Both the position numbers and the translations under genes were made by a program. From Paraglomus occultum (Eukaryota; Glomeromycota; Glomeromycetes; Paraglomerales; Paraglomeraceae), in the NCBI GenBank assembly GCA_910592205.1, contig CAJVPJ010000155.1, positions 1-39,328 of the forward strand: DNA of 39,328 nucleotides. The letters are read 5' to 3'. Shown piece after piece: positions 1 to 10,616 of this stretch; within the stretch, counting starts at the first letter, position 1; each line of letters opens with the position of its first letter. The notes beneath the pieces are model-generated. The model had not been told where the DNA came from, searched no databases, and worked only from the letters and a program-made list of their open reading frames with translations.

Positions 1-345
1 ATCATGCAAATGAGTTCTAATGGTTTTTGTTGATATCTGAAGATCTGATTCAGCAAAGTCTTTTTGAATTTCATTAGCAGTTATTCGTGGTTTGTTCTCT
101 ACTATTTCCTTTAAATGATTCTTCGCATTTTTATCAAGCAAGGAAGGGCGGCCGCATCGTGGTGCACTATTGGTGCCTCCTTTAGTCTTGTAACGGGAAA
201 TCGTATCTTGAACAGTAGACTTAGGGTAACCGAGTTTTTTTGATATTTTACGCACCGATTGCCCATCTTCTGAAAGTGCAATAATTTTTGCACGTTCACA
301 TTCGGTAAGTTCTCTCCTATTCTTAACTGAAAGCTGGTTACTCAT
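1..345 (-). CDS. Tc1-like transposase, N-terminal fragment (open at window edge)
   Basis: The frame opens with ATG at 345-343 (minus) and stays open for 115 codons to the window edge. It contains the bipartite paired-like DNA-binding region of Tc1 transposases. The first helix-turn-helix lies around residues 12-53 (motif ERAKIIALSEDGQSVRKISK, then GYPKSTVQDTI). A basic linker with CGRPSLLD lies at residues 65-72. A second helix-turn-helix spans residues 75-115 (motif NKPRITANEIQKDF). The protein binds the element's terminal repeats in the nucleus. The DDE catalytic core is not in the window, so activity cannot be judged. There is no frameshift or stop in the visible part, so this may be a young copy. 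Confidence 0.85.
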   Translation of the reverse strand, partial: MSNQLSVKNRRELTECERAKIIALSEDGQSVRKISKKLGYPKSTVQDTISRYKTKGGTNSAPRCGRPSLLDKNAKNHLKEIVENKPRITANEIQKDFAESDLQISTKTIRTHLHD

Positions 346-559
346 TCTCGCGCAATTTTTACGTAATGAATAAGAGAGATCGAAGAAAAACTTTGTTATT
401 AATTGACTTTGTTTACATCAATATTCGCGACTGTTCCACTATAGAATGATTTACGGATGCTAAACTATTTATGGTAAAAATTTACAGTCATTTTATTATA
501 AATTATCCCGAGCAATATTCAAATATACAAAGTGTCCGGTGACTTTTTTCCACTGAGTG
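1..559 (-). mobile_element. 5' part of a Tc1/mariner transposon, cut by the window edge
   Basis: Read on the minus strand, the element begins next to a TATA with a terminal repeat whose first bases are cactcagtggaaaaaagtca (540-559). About 210 bases of leader follow, then a transposase reading frame that runs off the window at base 1. The terminal repeat and the TA flank fit the Tc1/mariner superfamily. Only one end is present; the catalytic part and the other terminal repeat lie outside. Its terminus differs from that of the central element, so these are two distinct Tc1-like families. Confidence 0.8.
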
Positions 560-700
560 TATATAATTGAGACAAGTTGATTGGTCAATTTTGGTGTTGC
601 ACAAGAATATTGGTATAATCAGAGAAAATTTCAATAGTTAACCGTTCCGAAGATTGTATCGGTATAAGATAATAGGACTGGTTCGGGTAAACAAAATTTT

Positions 701-1240
701 ATCGATATAAAGAGGTTTGACTGTATACTGCAAACACGACTCTCGATATAACGGATATCGCTTAGTACGGAGATTTAAATCCAACACTAATAAATGTGTC
801 TCTATATACCAGATTTTATTAGTAATCTCTCGATAAAGCCTATAACGGATTGCTAACCCAAAAAGTACTATGTGTCAGTTCTATCAAAATTAAAAAACCA
901 ATCCAATTGTTGGATTTTGGAGGGTGGCGTAGAATGCGTTTACTCATTGTAATATACCTCTGTTGTTGCATACTAATAAAATCAAAAAATCTATAAAATA
1001 ACAGGAATAACTGTCGATAAAGTCTTCGATTCAAGCAGATAAAGAATAAATTTCACTTGCGGATAATGAGAGCAAATAGTGATTGTAAGACGTTCGTAGT
1101 TTGAGCTAACAAATATTACCAATAAAATTGCTATAACTGAGTACTATGTAGCTTATTATGATATCTGTTATATTGTGAAAACTCGGTATAGCAGATCTTT
1201 CGATATAACGGAGAAAAGGACCGATATCCGATATGCAAAC
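701..1240. repeat. Pogo-like inverted-repeat debris
   Basis: A minus-strand terminal-repeat-like sequence, cagtcaaacctctttatatc (704-723), abuts a TA at 724-725. This resembles termini of pogo/Tigger/Fot1 elements. Two related rightward motifs sharing cgatataacgga follow: one begins near 728 with ctgcaaac, the other near 1191 with gcagatctttcgatataacg. The arrangement suggests nested or tandem relics of a pogo-type family. The Tc1-like element at 1-559 may have truncated the leftmost one. No full element with matching ends could be delimited. Confidence 0.35.
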
Positions 1241-1360
1241 AAGCATATAAAAGAGATTTTTTATTCTCTTTTGTCTCTGATAAAGGCATGGAGGGTTCCC
1301 GATCTATTTTGTTAAGTGTGCTGGACCTGGCACCTGTAGTTGATTCAGCGCTTCAATCAC

Positions 1361-1585
1361 ATGTTTTGTGTAAGTAAAACATATAACAAGGCTGAGTTGG
1401 ACGTGAATGCAAGTATAATAATAATGAGAGAACGCGAGTTTATGTGGAACTACAGAGATGAGAACCCGAAAGCAACTTTGAAACAAGCGGAAGGCGAGTT
1501 GAGAATCAAAAACGAGCTCAGAAAACATTATATGAAACTTTGGTGTAAGGAAAAGCTTGACCGCATTCTGAGCAAATTGAATTGA
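1361..1585 (+). pseudogene. Possible pogo-type transposase N-terminal relic
   Basis: An ATG-started frame of 74 residues. Its middle part (motif NYRDENPKATLKQAEGELRI, then KNELR and DRILSKLN) weakly recalls the first helix-turn-helix of CENP-B/pogo transposases, where a similar Y-x-x-x-x-P-x-A-T stretch precedes the recognition helix. Pogo-like terminal repeats lie just upstream, which supports the reading. The frame ends four bases into the kinase-like open frame that follows, in a different phase. It may equally be a chance ORF; I do not see a DDE domain. Confidence 0.3.
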
Positions 1586-2295
1586 TCTTCACATTCAATG
1601 AGACGCGGTATTTGCTTACATCCACAGAAAAACTGATAGACCACTATTACTGGCTTCAGATCATTTTGCGTACACTTGCTGAAACACGTGATAATGAGAT
1701 AGAATCATTGATATGCGATTTTGGTCTTTCGCAATCAGTGAATTTACGCAAGTCAAATTCAACCATTCGAGGCGTTTTGCCTTTTATTGCACCGGAAGTC
1801 TTCCATACCTGCACATTTACTCAGAAATCGGATATGTATTCATTTGATATCATTATGTATTTGATTGCTACTGGTGAACCACCATTTAGAGATTGGTCGT
1901 TTGTATTTGACAAGTGTTTGGCGATACGTGTTTGTGAGGGACTGCGACCGTCGATGCCTGATTCTGCGCCAGAGGAATACAAGAAACTTGCCGAGCGGTG
2001 TTGTGATGCTGATCCTGATAAGCGTCCAATAAATGGATGGGCACTTTACCAGGAGATTCGCGATATTATTGAAGATGCGGAAAGGGATAAATCTGGTGAC
2101 AATGTGTGGAATGCCGTTTATCATAATAATGTAAAGCCGCTATCGCGTCTCGAGAAGGAGAGTAAATACTCTAGCACGCTTTTACCTACTGGAGGTTTGC
2201 CTAAACCAAGAAATAGCTCTTCTCAGTTGCCTCCTTTATCAGATTTCAGCTTGCCAGTTTTAGAGGTAGAGTTAATGAAGATAGACGAGGAGTAA
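1582..2295 (+). pseudogene. Protein kinase relic (C-lobe only)
   Basis: The open frame encodes 238 codons with the second half of a tyrosine-kinase-like (TKL) protein kinase of the type expanded in Glomeromycotina. Visible are the DFG motif (ICDFGLSQ, residues 46-48 of the frame), the activation segment ending in APE (FIAPEVF, residues 70-72), subdomain IX (SDMYSFDIIMY, with Asp where a Gly is usual) and subdomain XI (CCDADPDKRP, Arg149). Missing are the glycine-rich loop, the ATP-binding lysine, the C-helix glutamate and the HRD catalytic loop. Transposon-like sequence stands where they should be. The frame has no ATG before the DMYSF motif, so it cannot start normally here. It is probably a dead, truncated gene, though splicing to an unseen exon cannot be excluded. 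The Ser/Pro-rich tail ends at a normal stop. Confidence 0.7.
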
Positions 2296-2896
2296 TAATA
2301 AGGAGATAGTTTGGGTTATTAAGACAACATTATATAAACATGGTTTGGCAATGATGCACTATATTAATATTAATGTTCACAATCATTATTGCTAAATAAA
2401 AGAGATATTCGCTATTGCAATCGCTCAAGGAGACCAGAACTTGTTTGCAATTTTCACTTTAATTTTATATGTGATCGAACATGCAAACGTGTCTAATCAG
2501 TATCACTCTATTGAATATATCACGTGTTACTACATATACATTCAGAATAATTTATTATAATTCGTCCACTTCATCCGTTTCACGGTCTGCAAACATTCCG
2601 AATCAATTGCGATGTCGTAGAATCAATAGTAATAGTCCAATATTTGAGCAATAAAACTTCCTCTCAATGTTTTATACCCACTTTTCATGTCTTTAGAAAA
2701 GATTGAACCTACTCTCACACCCATTATTTATTTATATGCTACAAGTATACCCATCACCAATAATATATTAGTAATCATAGAAAAAGCAAATCTTAATTAC
2801 TACAGACAACTAATATCATAAAACAAGGTCGATTGATACAGTGGACAAGTAAAAGAAACCAAATTTTATAACTCTATTAACTTTGATGACGAGTCA
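2296..2896. other. Intergenic, between convergent 3' ends
   Basis: About 600 AT-rich bases separate the stop codon of the kinase relic from the stop of the Hsp70-like gene on the opposite strand. It should hold the two 3' untranslated regions; an AATAAA-like word (taaataaaag) occurs near 2393-2402. I see no gene or structured RNA. Confidence 0.6.
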
Positions 2897-5730
2897 TCAT
2901 ATATCGAGCACAAATGAAGTATGACAAATTTCACCAGTGTCTGTGTTTCGCGCGATTGCTTTGACTTCCATTTTACCAAACATCAGTGAAAATTCAACAT
3001 GTCGATTGTCTTGAGGATGTCGAGGAGGAGAAAGATACTGCAAATAAGGCACGAGATATGGAATAGAATGTAAAAGGTTAATTCAACATATTTATGCACA
3101 ACTTCAAATCCACACATCCTCTTACTGTCTCTTGTTGATTACTTACAATCTGTAGTTTACCCAACAACCTCATACCGGGATCGTCACAATATACCGCATC
3201 ATCGGCTTGCGTAACAAATACATGAAACAACATTTCCGTTTGTTGAGGACTCAAACTCGACGCCTGATAAGAAAACTTCTGATCGACTGCTACTTGCATG
3301 CCACGCTGAGCGAGACGTTTAAAGTGCATTACGAAACCGCGCGGGGTACGACGTTCAATGGGATCGGTTGGCTTCCAGACATGGTAAGTTTCCACGCCGT
3401 ATGTCCATTTTAAAACGCGTGTTTGGACGAGATTCATGTTTAAGCCTTTTGTTTGAAGAGCAAAAGAAAAAAGCGTGAGAATCATAAAGCTTTTATCGTA
3501 GCATATACGATTTCTATTTCTTGTTGTCAAAGAAAAAAAAAAAAAGAAAAAGTATCTCCTATAAAAAGGTTTCTGAAGATATTATGCTTGTACGCATTTT
3601 CTCAATAGACCACACAAGTATTTCATAGAAAATACTCTTACCGTATGCAAGAGCACCACGCGATACAGCAGCTATTGGATGCCTAGGCACAGCAATAATC
3701 CGTACTTTACTACTAAAAGTCTCCTTGACTCTATTTTGCAGATATTGATTCTCGGCAAATCCACCAACCATAAATATTGCTTGACACTGGCCATTCGACG
3801 CAACAAGTTGAGCCTGAATTAGTTCCAATATCCTGTTGACAACAGGATCAAACATGCTCTTTATATCTTCGAAACTTAATTCAATTAACCAATCTGCCGC
3901 GTTCAGTGCATCCGCCGCCGCTCCTGTCACATAATCCATTGCTGCTGGACAGGTCGACTCTACGTCTATCGTTCTGGGTTTATATGTGGCCCGATTTCCA
4001 TTAAACGAGAATTTCACCCTAGAGCAGAAATGTTGAACAAGGTATTGTAGTTGCCCATAGTGAAGCTCGTTGAGTTTTTTGAGAGCGGCAAGACCGAATT
4101 TGCGCCCGATGAACAGGACAAATTGTTTGTCGACAAATGATGAGCCACAAAAATCTCCACTCCGGATAGTTATTTCAGAGAGGCGGTTACCTGGGAGGAG
4201 CGTTCGAGTCGTTAGATCGACTGTTCCGCCACCACAGTCGACGATCATGAACGAAGCTATGGCGAACAAAATTTAGAAATAATTAATGATAGAATTTTTT
4301 TTTTTGGAAAAGCGTTTCAGTAAATCTCAATCATCTGAAGCTGGTTATTATAATACAAATTCTATTTTTTTTTCCGTACTTACATCCAACAAGCAAATCA
4401 TACTCTTTCAATGACGAAATACAATGAACTGCAGCAGCCTCAGCTATAAAGAAGATAGAAATACAAAAATCATTAGGGTATGTATCAACACTCTCTAAAC
4501 CAACCCCAATTATCCCATACTCTACACGTACGTTCAGTCGTAAATTCTAGATTGTCAGCATACACATCCTCTAAGATTCCCGCTTGAGCAGCGATATCAC
4601 GCATAATGCCTCTTGTTTCATCGTTCCACTCGGCCGGAACCGTCATTACAAATAAACATTGTTTTGGATACTGTATGCCGGGCCACCGTGTCGTTATTTT
4701 TTCTTTTATGACCTAAGAGGATACATTGTGTATACGGAGAATAAAGAAAAAAAGTCAGTAACTGTAAATAGAGTAGGTTATAAATGTTTTATATTTCCCC
4801 AATCACTTCAACGCCCACTCCATTTACTTATTCCATACTTTGTTAAACTCTCTCAAATAGTCAGCACAGGCTTTAGTGTAGGGTAAGCCATTAGGTAATC
4901 TCGGTCGATCTTCCTCGCGTATATTACCCATGTGCAGTTTGAACAGATCAACGTTTATGGGTTTCATTTGATTTTTGTTACCTCTTTTCGTTTTCTTGCG
5001 AGGTTCTTGCGCTAGTGCCGGGTAACCCCTAAATTATGAAAAAGTGAGGAGAGGGGCAAGATGGACGTAAAAGTATGATAATGTGCAAGAATATTCAAGG
5101 CGTGAGATGTCTCAATTGCGGTGCGTGTCTGTAGGAAACCAGTACTTGTATACCTAACGTTTGATAAATATGATAAGGTATCTTACCATTTTATCACATT
5201 AAAATTTTCGTCATAGAGCAATGCTGAATTCGTTTTGAACACTCCTGTTTGTTCTGGCCTGTTGACATTGACGAGTATTAGTCTAAATCAAATTAATAAT
5301 AAGTGTAATAGTGAACAATGAATTGGTCACTTGCCATGTGTCATTTGTCACTATTTCTGGGTTCTTCTTATTAGCATATGAAAACCCTTGAAGAAAAAAA
5401 GTATGTAAAGAGAACAGTATTAAAAACAATTCAGCCTGTTATATCAAACGATCCAAAGGCATGTACGCAGTAACCATTACCTGAAAATGTGGTTCCAAGA
5501 TCTTTCTTGCATTATATCAGTAACAAAGACATTCATAACCAGTTAATATTGACTGTAGACATTTCCATTCGTTCCAACATCTCTGCCTGAAGACAATTCA
5601 TACAGTATTTATAAACTCCATCTCTCTCGCCACTGGGCTTACCTATAGAAATGACAACTCTGACGTCTCTGGTAATGTCTTGTCCATTCCCATATGACGA
5701 TCTATTGCCGTACTCCATTTGACCAGCCAT
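2897..5730 (-). CDS. Hsp70-like protein, HSPA12-type (ten exons)
   Basis: Predicted 572-residue protein with the actin-like ATPase fold of Hsp70-type proteins, close in style to the HSPA12-like family expanded in arbuscular mycorrhizal fungi. Exons on the minus strand: 5643-5730, 5481-5501, 5335-5386, 5187-5258, 4839-5028, 4532-4712, 4384-4443, 3642-4256, 3147-3445, 2897-3037. The summed length is 1719 nt with consistent phases. Nucleotide-binding motifs are intact: phosphate-1 loop SIDLGTTFSGFSYA (residues 28-41), phosphate-2 MIVDCGGGTVDLTT (225-238) and adenosine motif IFMVGGFAE (382-390). The usual Hsp70 substrate-binding domain and EEVD tail are absent, as in HSPA12. Intron 3 is GC-AG (5259-5334) and exon 2 has only 21 nt. 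The gene is probably cytosolic, with ATP-dependent chaperone or signalling roles that are unproven. No disabling lesion is seen. Confidence 0.88.
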
Positions 5731-6416
5731 GCTTAGTTCTGCAATGTCTAATGATTATTCCGTCGTGGTAGAAAGTGGCTCTTCTTTTCAAAAATCAAAA
5801 ATTTCCTGGGACACGTTTATTATTATTTCATAGAGACAGAGACTACTTTCCCAATTTTGATGAACAGAAGGGCTTGGTTTTTGTGCGACCTGACAATCGA
5901 GTCATGTAATAGTAATGCGTAACCGAAGATTCCCGCATCCACACAACAATAATTCGAGAGGCTACACATTGTGTGTAGTTTAGGCACGGAACCGTCGGGC
6001 GAAACCTTGGTACGGTTTATTGGGCGGGTTGTACTATGTAAGGACCCAAGCGAATGCAAAATTCCTAACGAATGTTCCATTCACACGAACAAAAGTTAAA
6101 AACAGCTTGACAATTACCGGTAATTCTTTTCCGTGTAGCAAAATTGAAACTTTCGCAAACAGAACGTAAACTTGAAAAAAGGTGTTAGTGTTGAATTGAG
6201 ATGATATTATTATTGAAACCGGACATGAACAATTTATTTGTGGCTTCAGACTTCTCACTTCACTATTAAAACTGTGAGATACACTCACATGTCAGAAACT
6301 AACGAGTAATTCTTCTCGAGTGACGTAATATTACTCGTAATTTTATCCTAAATACCGAGAATTAATCCTAATAAATATCACACAATTTCCAACAACTCCC
6401 AATCAGAATCCTACAA
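5731..6416. promoter_or_regulatory. Shared divergent upstream region
   Basis: This 686-bp segment lies between the starts of the divergent Hsp70-like gene (minus) and the membrane-protein gene (plus), so it should contain both promoters. It includes a perfect 14-bp palindrome aattaccggtaatt (6112-6125), a possible site for a dimeric factor. Two small open frames here (5823-6080 and 6034-6288, minus) lack family features. No clear heat-shock element array (repeated nGAAn units) was recognised. Confidence 0.4.
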
Positions 6417-7400
6417 ATGATAAGCGGCGAACTAATTCTACTCTTAACAATCATCTCGCTCCCGACCCTAACCCGCAAAGGCACGGAATACCTTAATGCT
6501 CGTAACAACTCAGCCTCATCAAATCAAGCCCGAACTCCCAAGATCGATGGAATATTGATCCTTACAGCCCTTTGCAACCTCTACCTGGCGTTTTTCTCTT
6601 CGCCTCCAAATATATTCCGTACGTTGAATGCTCCTATCAATACTCCGTCGTTCACTTTGCGTGTTCTCTTAGAAAAAAACAAACAGCCGTTAAGTCTCTA
6701 TTACTTATCTCTATTGGATAAACTACAGTCATATGAATCACGGCTTAAATACTTGGCATTCGGAGAGCATGCGTTCATGCAATGCACATATTGTAGAGAC
6801 GCCATCGATTACCTCTACTTTATAGTACCCAGTAACGCAAGTTATTATATTCTCATGTCATGCATTATAGGCATAGTTACAATAACACGAAGCAAAGCAC
6901 ATTGGAGAACGTATGGTGTGATATCGTTAGCGGGATTTTGCTTCTATGAATTCTACACATTCGCATCGACAGACATACGAGACATACAGCCTTCACATCC
7001 TTCACTTTTCTCGACAATCCATTTCTATCGCCATTTGTTCTTTGCCATTCTTTCGATCCTTGTAATAGTAATCACGCAAGAAGACATTCGTACCGACAGC
7101 GAGATTCTCGCTTCCATTGAACGACAACAGCGTTCGATCAGCAATCAGATCAGGGGATCTAGGTTGCAGCGTGCCACTGCAATGAGAGATCCGGAACTGA
7201 GGAAAACGTACGTGAATTATTACAAGGGAAAAGGAGATGACTATGCAAGGGTGGAGAGCGATGCCGAGTACGTGAATATGAGAGAAAGGTTGTTAAGTGA
7301 ACTGAGTTTGGAGAGGGAGGCAAGAGCTTATGTTGACAGTATTATTAGTATGAAGAACGAGAGTGAAATTGATGGTGGTAGCAGCAGCATTGGAGAGTAA
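6417..7400 (+). CDS. Multi-pass membrane protein of unknown function
   Basis: Intronless gene for 327 residues starting at ATG 6417. Hydrophobic segments lie at about residues 4-18, 43-61, 141-156, 165-182 and 204-220, suggesting four or five membrane passes. A Cys-x-x-Cys pair (C123, C126, in FMQCTYC) sits just before the third. The last 100 residues are a charged, probably helical soluble tail rich in Arg and Glu, ending in a Ser/Gly-rich stretch. The first hydrophobic segment could be a signal anchor. The overall plan resembles conserved uncharacterised membrane proteins of fungi, but I cannot name a family or organelle. An AATAAA-like word (ttaataaaata, 7465-7475) lies about 65 bases after the stop. 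The unbroken long frame with a good ATG argues for a real gene. Confidence 0.75.
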   Translation: MISGELILLLTIISLPTLTRKGTEYLNARNNSASSNQARTPKIDGILILTALCNLYLAFFSSPPNIFRTLNAPINTPSFTLRVLLEKNKQPLSLYYLSLLDKLQSYESRLKYLAFGEHAFMQCTYCRDAIDYLYFIVPSNASYYILMSCIIGIVTITRSKAHWRTYGVISLAGFCFYEFYTFASTDIRDIQPSHPSLFSTIHFYRHLFFAILSILVIVITQEDIRTDSEILASIERQQRSISNQIRGSRLQRATAMRDPELRKTYVNYYKGKGDDYARVESDAEYVNMRERLLSELSLEREARAYVDSIISMKNESEIDGGSSSIGE

Positions 7401-8682
7401 TTAGCAATGTATTAATGATAGGGACAATACTATTACAATAACTGATTGCATAATGGATACTAATTAATAAAATACTGTACGTATTGCGGGCTTTCTCACT
7501 GTGATTGGATGATTTTTTGATAAAATTTTATTGGTCGATTGAAAAATAACAGCACCCCGCTGAGATAAATATAGAAAATATTTGATATAGCTGGTTTGCT
7601 AAGCTAAGATGGTACGTTTCCCAGCATTCATCGGGATGTAAAACGAGTCCCTAGTTTTCCTTCCTTTGCGTACAACATGCACCCCATCAGTTAACTTTTC
7701 CTGCTCAGAAAATATTAACATTCAGTTATGAACACTACGCGCCCACCCTCGATCACAACATGATATGCAGACGCCTGGTATATTGTTATATAATACATTT
7801 TACTACCTTAAAATCTTTATATTCTTATTCGATAGCTTCTCCCCAATAGCAGCAGATAATCGGATACATCTATTCGGGATCGATATACGTAGTGACGACA
7901 TATCATCGATATGCAGTGACTTGGAACGGATCTGGGCTTTTTTCCCTGGAACGAGAACATGCGCTAGTCTTGTTGGATTGATTCGCATTCACGATTAGTT
8001 TATACTAAATAACGAAGTTTAGAATGTTCCTTCACCTCTGGAATAATCACATACCATTTACATCACAATGTTACGCCTTTCTCTCACTTTTATTGTCGTT
8101 GCTGGAGACATATCCTGGATTAAAACAACTAAAGGTCTACTGACTAGAATTACCTTCATCGCGTTATTTTTGATGTGATACCATTTCATTGATCCTCCAA
8201 TGAATATCAACCACATGGAATGTACAAAACCATAAAATTATAAAACAAAATTTTAACAACTTCAAATAACAACCTCTCAGCCTTTTACATGCCAGACATG
8301 ATGTTGTCCACGCAAGATTCCATTATCAGAGCCTAAGAAAGAGTCGACGTTGAGCCAGGAGGGTGTCGATGGTGATGAAGGGCATGGCCGATATTACATT
8401 CGTCCGTGAAATGATATCAGGTTGAGTCAATATCTAGACTTGCTGAGCAATTGCGTCCCACGGCATACGAACAATTGATGCAATTCTTCGCAAATATTGA
8501 CAAGAGACTTTTCGTCAGGTGATGACAATATAGGCCTACTTCTGCATTATTATTATCCAGTAAATCCAGCCAATAGTATTGCATAATTTGCTGACCAATG
8601 CTAATACTAATGGAAGTCGTTTTAAAACAATGGTATTAGCCACACCTTTAACTTTCTAGCGTGTCCTCCACTTCTGTATACA
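7401..8682. other. Intergenic with weak exon-like traces
   Basis: Roughly 1.3 kb between two plus-strand genes. A plus-strand frame of 32 codons at 8421-8523 (motif RLAEQLRPTAYEQLMQFFA, preceded by a tatcag acceptor-like word) has a coding-like composition. So does a frame at about 8325-8408 (motif STLSQEGVDGDEGHG). I could not join them to a start or to each other, so they may be remnants of a broken gene. The 7765-7998 frame begins at TTG and shows no family features. The final part should hold the promoter of the RING-finger gene. Confidence 0.3.
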
Positions 8683-10583
8683 ATGTCGAGTAAGTAATGA
8701 ATGATATAAACCATTATCTCATAAATATTGCACCCTTGTCTGCTTACTGTGTACAAGCATTGTTGTCAACACTCGCTCATTCTTCTGTCTATAGCACAGG
8801 ACGTCTCATCAGCACATGAAATTTATGACGACGACAATGAACGACGCAATGCTGATACGTGCCAGAGCTCAACACCTATGGTGCCGCACAACGCAAACCT
8901 TCAAAAGCATCTAAGGCAGGAGATCCTTATTATACAGAATGACAGAGATCTGTCTGCTGGGGAAAAGGCAAAAAAGGTTCAGGTATGTTGGAAAATCAAA
9001 AGATAGTCACAGTAGTTTATGAATTGTCCAGACCGGATCGAAACGTTGAATATTATCTGTAACATTATTCGATCAATGTAATATATGATCTGCCCTTTTG
9101 TCATTTCCAATTTCAATTCTAACGCTCTACTTTTCAAACTTCATGTTACAGGATTTAATGATGTCGAATTGGAAAGCCTTATCAAAGAAATCAACAAGAG
9201 TTGTATCTAATCGACTTACCGAAGATGATCTGGCTCCCACTTATGTAAGCATGCAGACGAGTATAAGCATAGGATGCAAGACGCGTATCACAAAACACTT
9301 TGATTATTCATTCTCAATGGTTCTCATAATTTTTATTCCTAGAACCCTGATAAAAAAGTTCTGGGTTGTGCACACTATCAAAGAGCTGCCAAGCTTCAAG
9401 CTTCATGCTGTGGAGGATGGTTCACTTGTCGATTCTGTCATGACGAAACCTGCGATCACCAAATTAACAGGTAAAAGGAAATCATATATGTTGAAGGGCT
9501 CCTAACGTACGCATGACCCAACGAGTAACATCCTGTTTTACGAAACATTCTAGGCATGAAACAAAAAAAATGCTTTGCATGTATTGTTCAGAGATCCAAC
9601 CTCCGTCCCGCGTCTGCCGTGCCTGTAATCGCCACCTGGCGCGTTATTTCTGCTCCATATGCAATTTTTGGGATAATGATGCTTCCAAGCAGATCTACCA
9701 CTGCGATAAATGTGGAATTTGCCGCATCGGCGAAGGATTGGGTGTCGATTTCTTCCATTGTGATGTATGTAACTGTTGCTTGGAATTGAGGATGAAAAAC
9801 AATCATAGGTGTATCGAATCGAACTTGCAGCGGGATTGTCCGATCTGTGGGGAGTTTTTATTTACATCTACCTTGAAATGCATGTATTTGGTACGTATGA
9901 AGAATTGAGAGGGTGAGGAGGGACTGAATCAAAAAATACATGAAACACATAGAAATGGCTCTCGGTACTTACTTTATTATTTTACATTTTACTTTGATTA
10001 GCCTTGTGGTCATATAATGCACAACAAATGTTACTCTGAATACATAAACAGTGCATATCAATGTCCGACCTGTTGGAAAGCACTCGCAAACATGCGCCCG
10101 TATTACGATCGTATCGACGCGATTGTCTCTCAGCAGTCGATGCCCCCAGAATATGATAACTATATTTCACTTATTCTTTGCAACGACTGTGAGAAAAAGT
10201 CAAACGTGAAGTATCACTTTCTGTATCATAAATGTCCTTATTGTAAAGGATATAATACACGGGTTTTGGAGACAGAGGAAAGGGTTGGGATGGTAGTGGA
10301 TGAGCGTGAGGAAGAAGAGGACGAAATAGGGGAGGAGCTGAAGATGATGGAGAATAATGGTGAAGGGAGGGGGGTTGAGATTGGGATTAGAGTTGGAGTG
10401 GTGGCAGATGTACCGGATACAAGTAACTCATCAACACCGTTAAGCACGACTCAATTATCGTCGAGCGCACAAAGTACGTCCAACTCTTTACCACCTATAC
10501 CATCGCCTTCTCATTCTCAACATCATCAGTACCAATATCGGCATCTACAGCAACAACAGTATCAACAACAACAGCAGCAACAA

Positions 10584-10616
<33 letters not shown>

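Noticed and set aside
1304-1528. 74-codon minus-strand frame opposite the pogo-like relic
   Set aside because: It is largely a shadow of the opposite strand, with no convincing motif.
5823-6288. Two minus-strand frames (84-85 codons) upstream of the Hsp70-like gene
   Set aside because: There are no family features and they overlap each other in different frames; treated as promoter or 5' leader DNA.
9556-9806. Frames of 72-77 codons overlapping exon 5 of the RING gene
   Set aside because: They are alternative-frame shadows; the zinc-ligand pattern fixes the true frame.
10548-10616. CRISPR-like or tandem array
   Set aside because: It is an in-frame CAG/CAA codon repeat coding for glutamine; there are no spacers.
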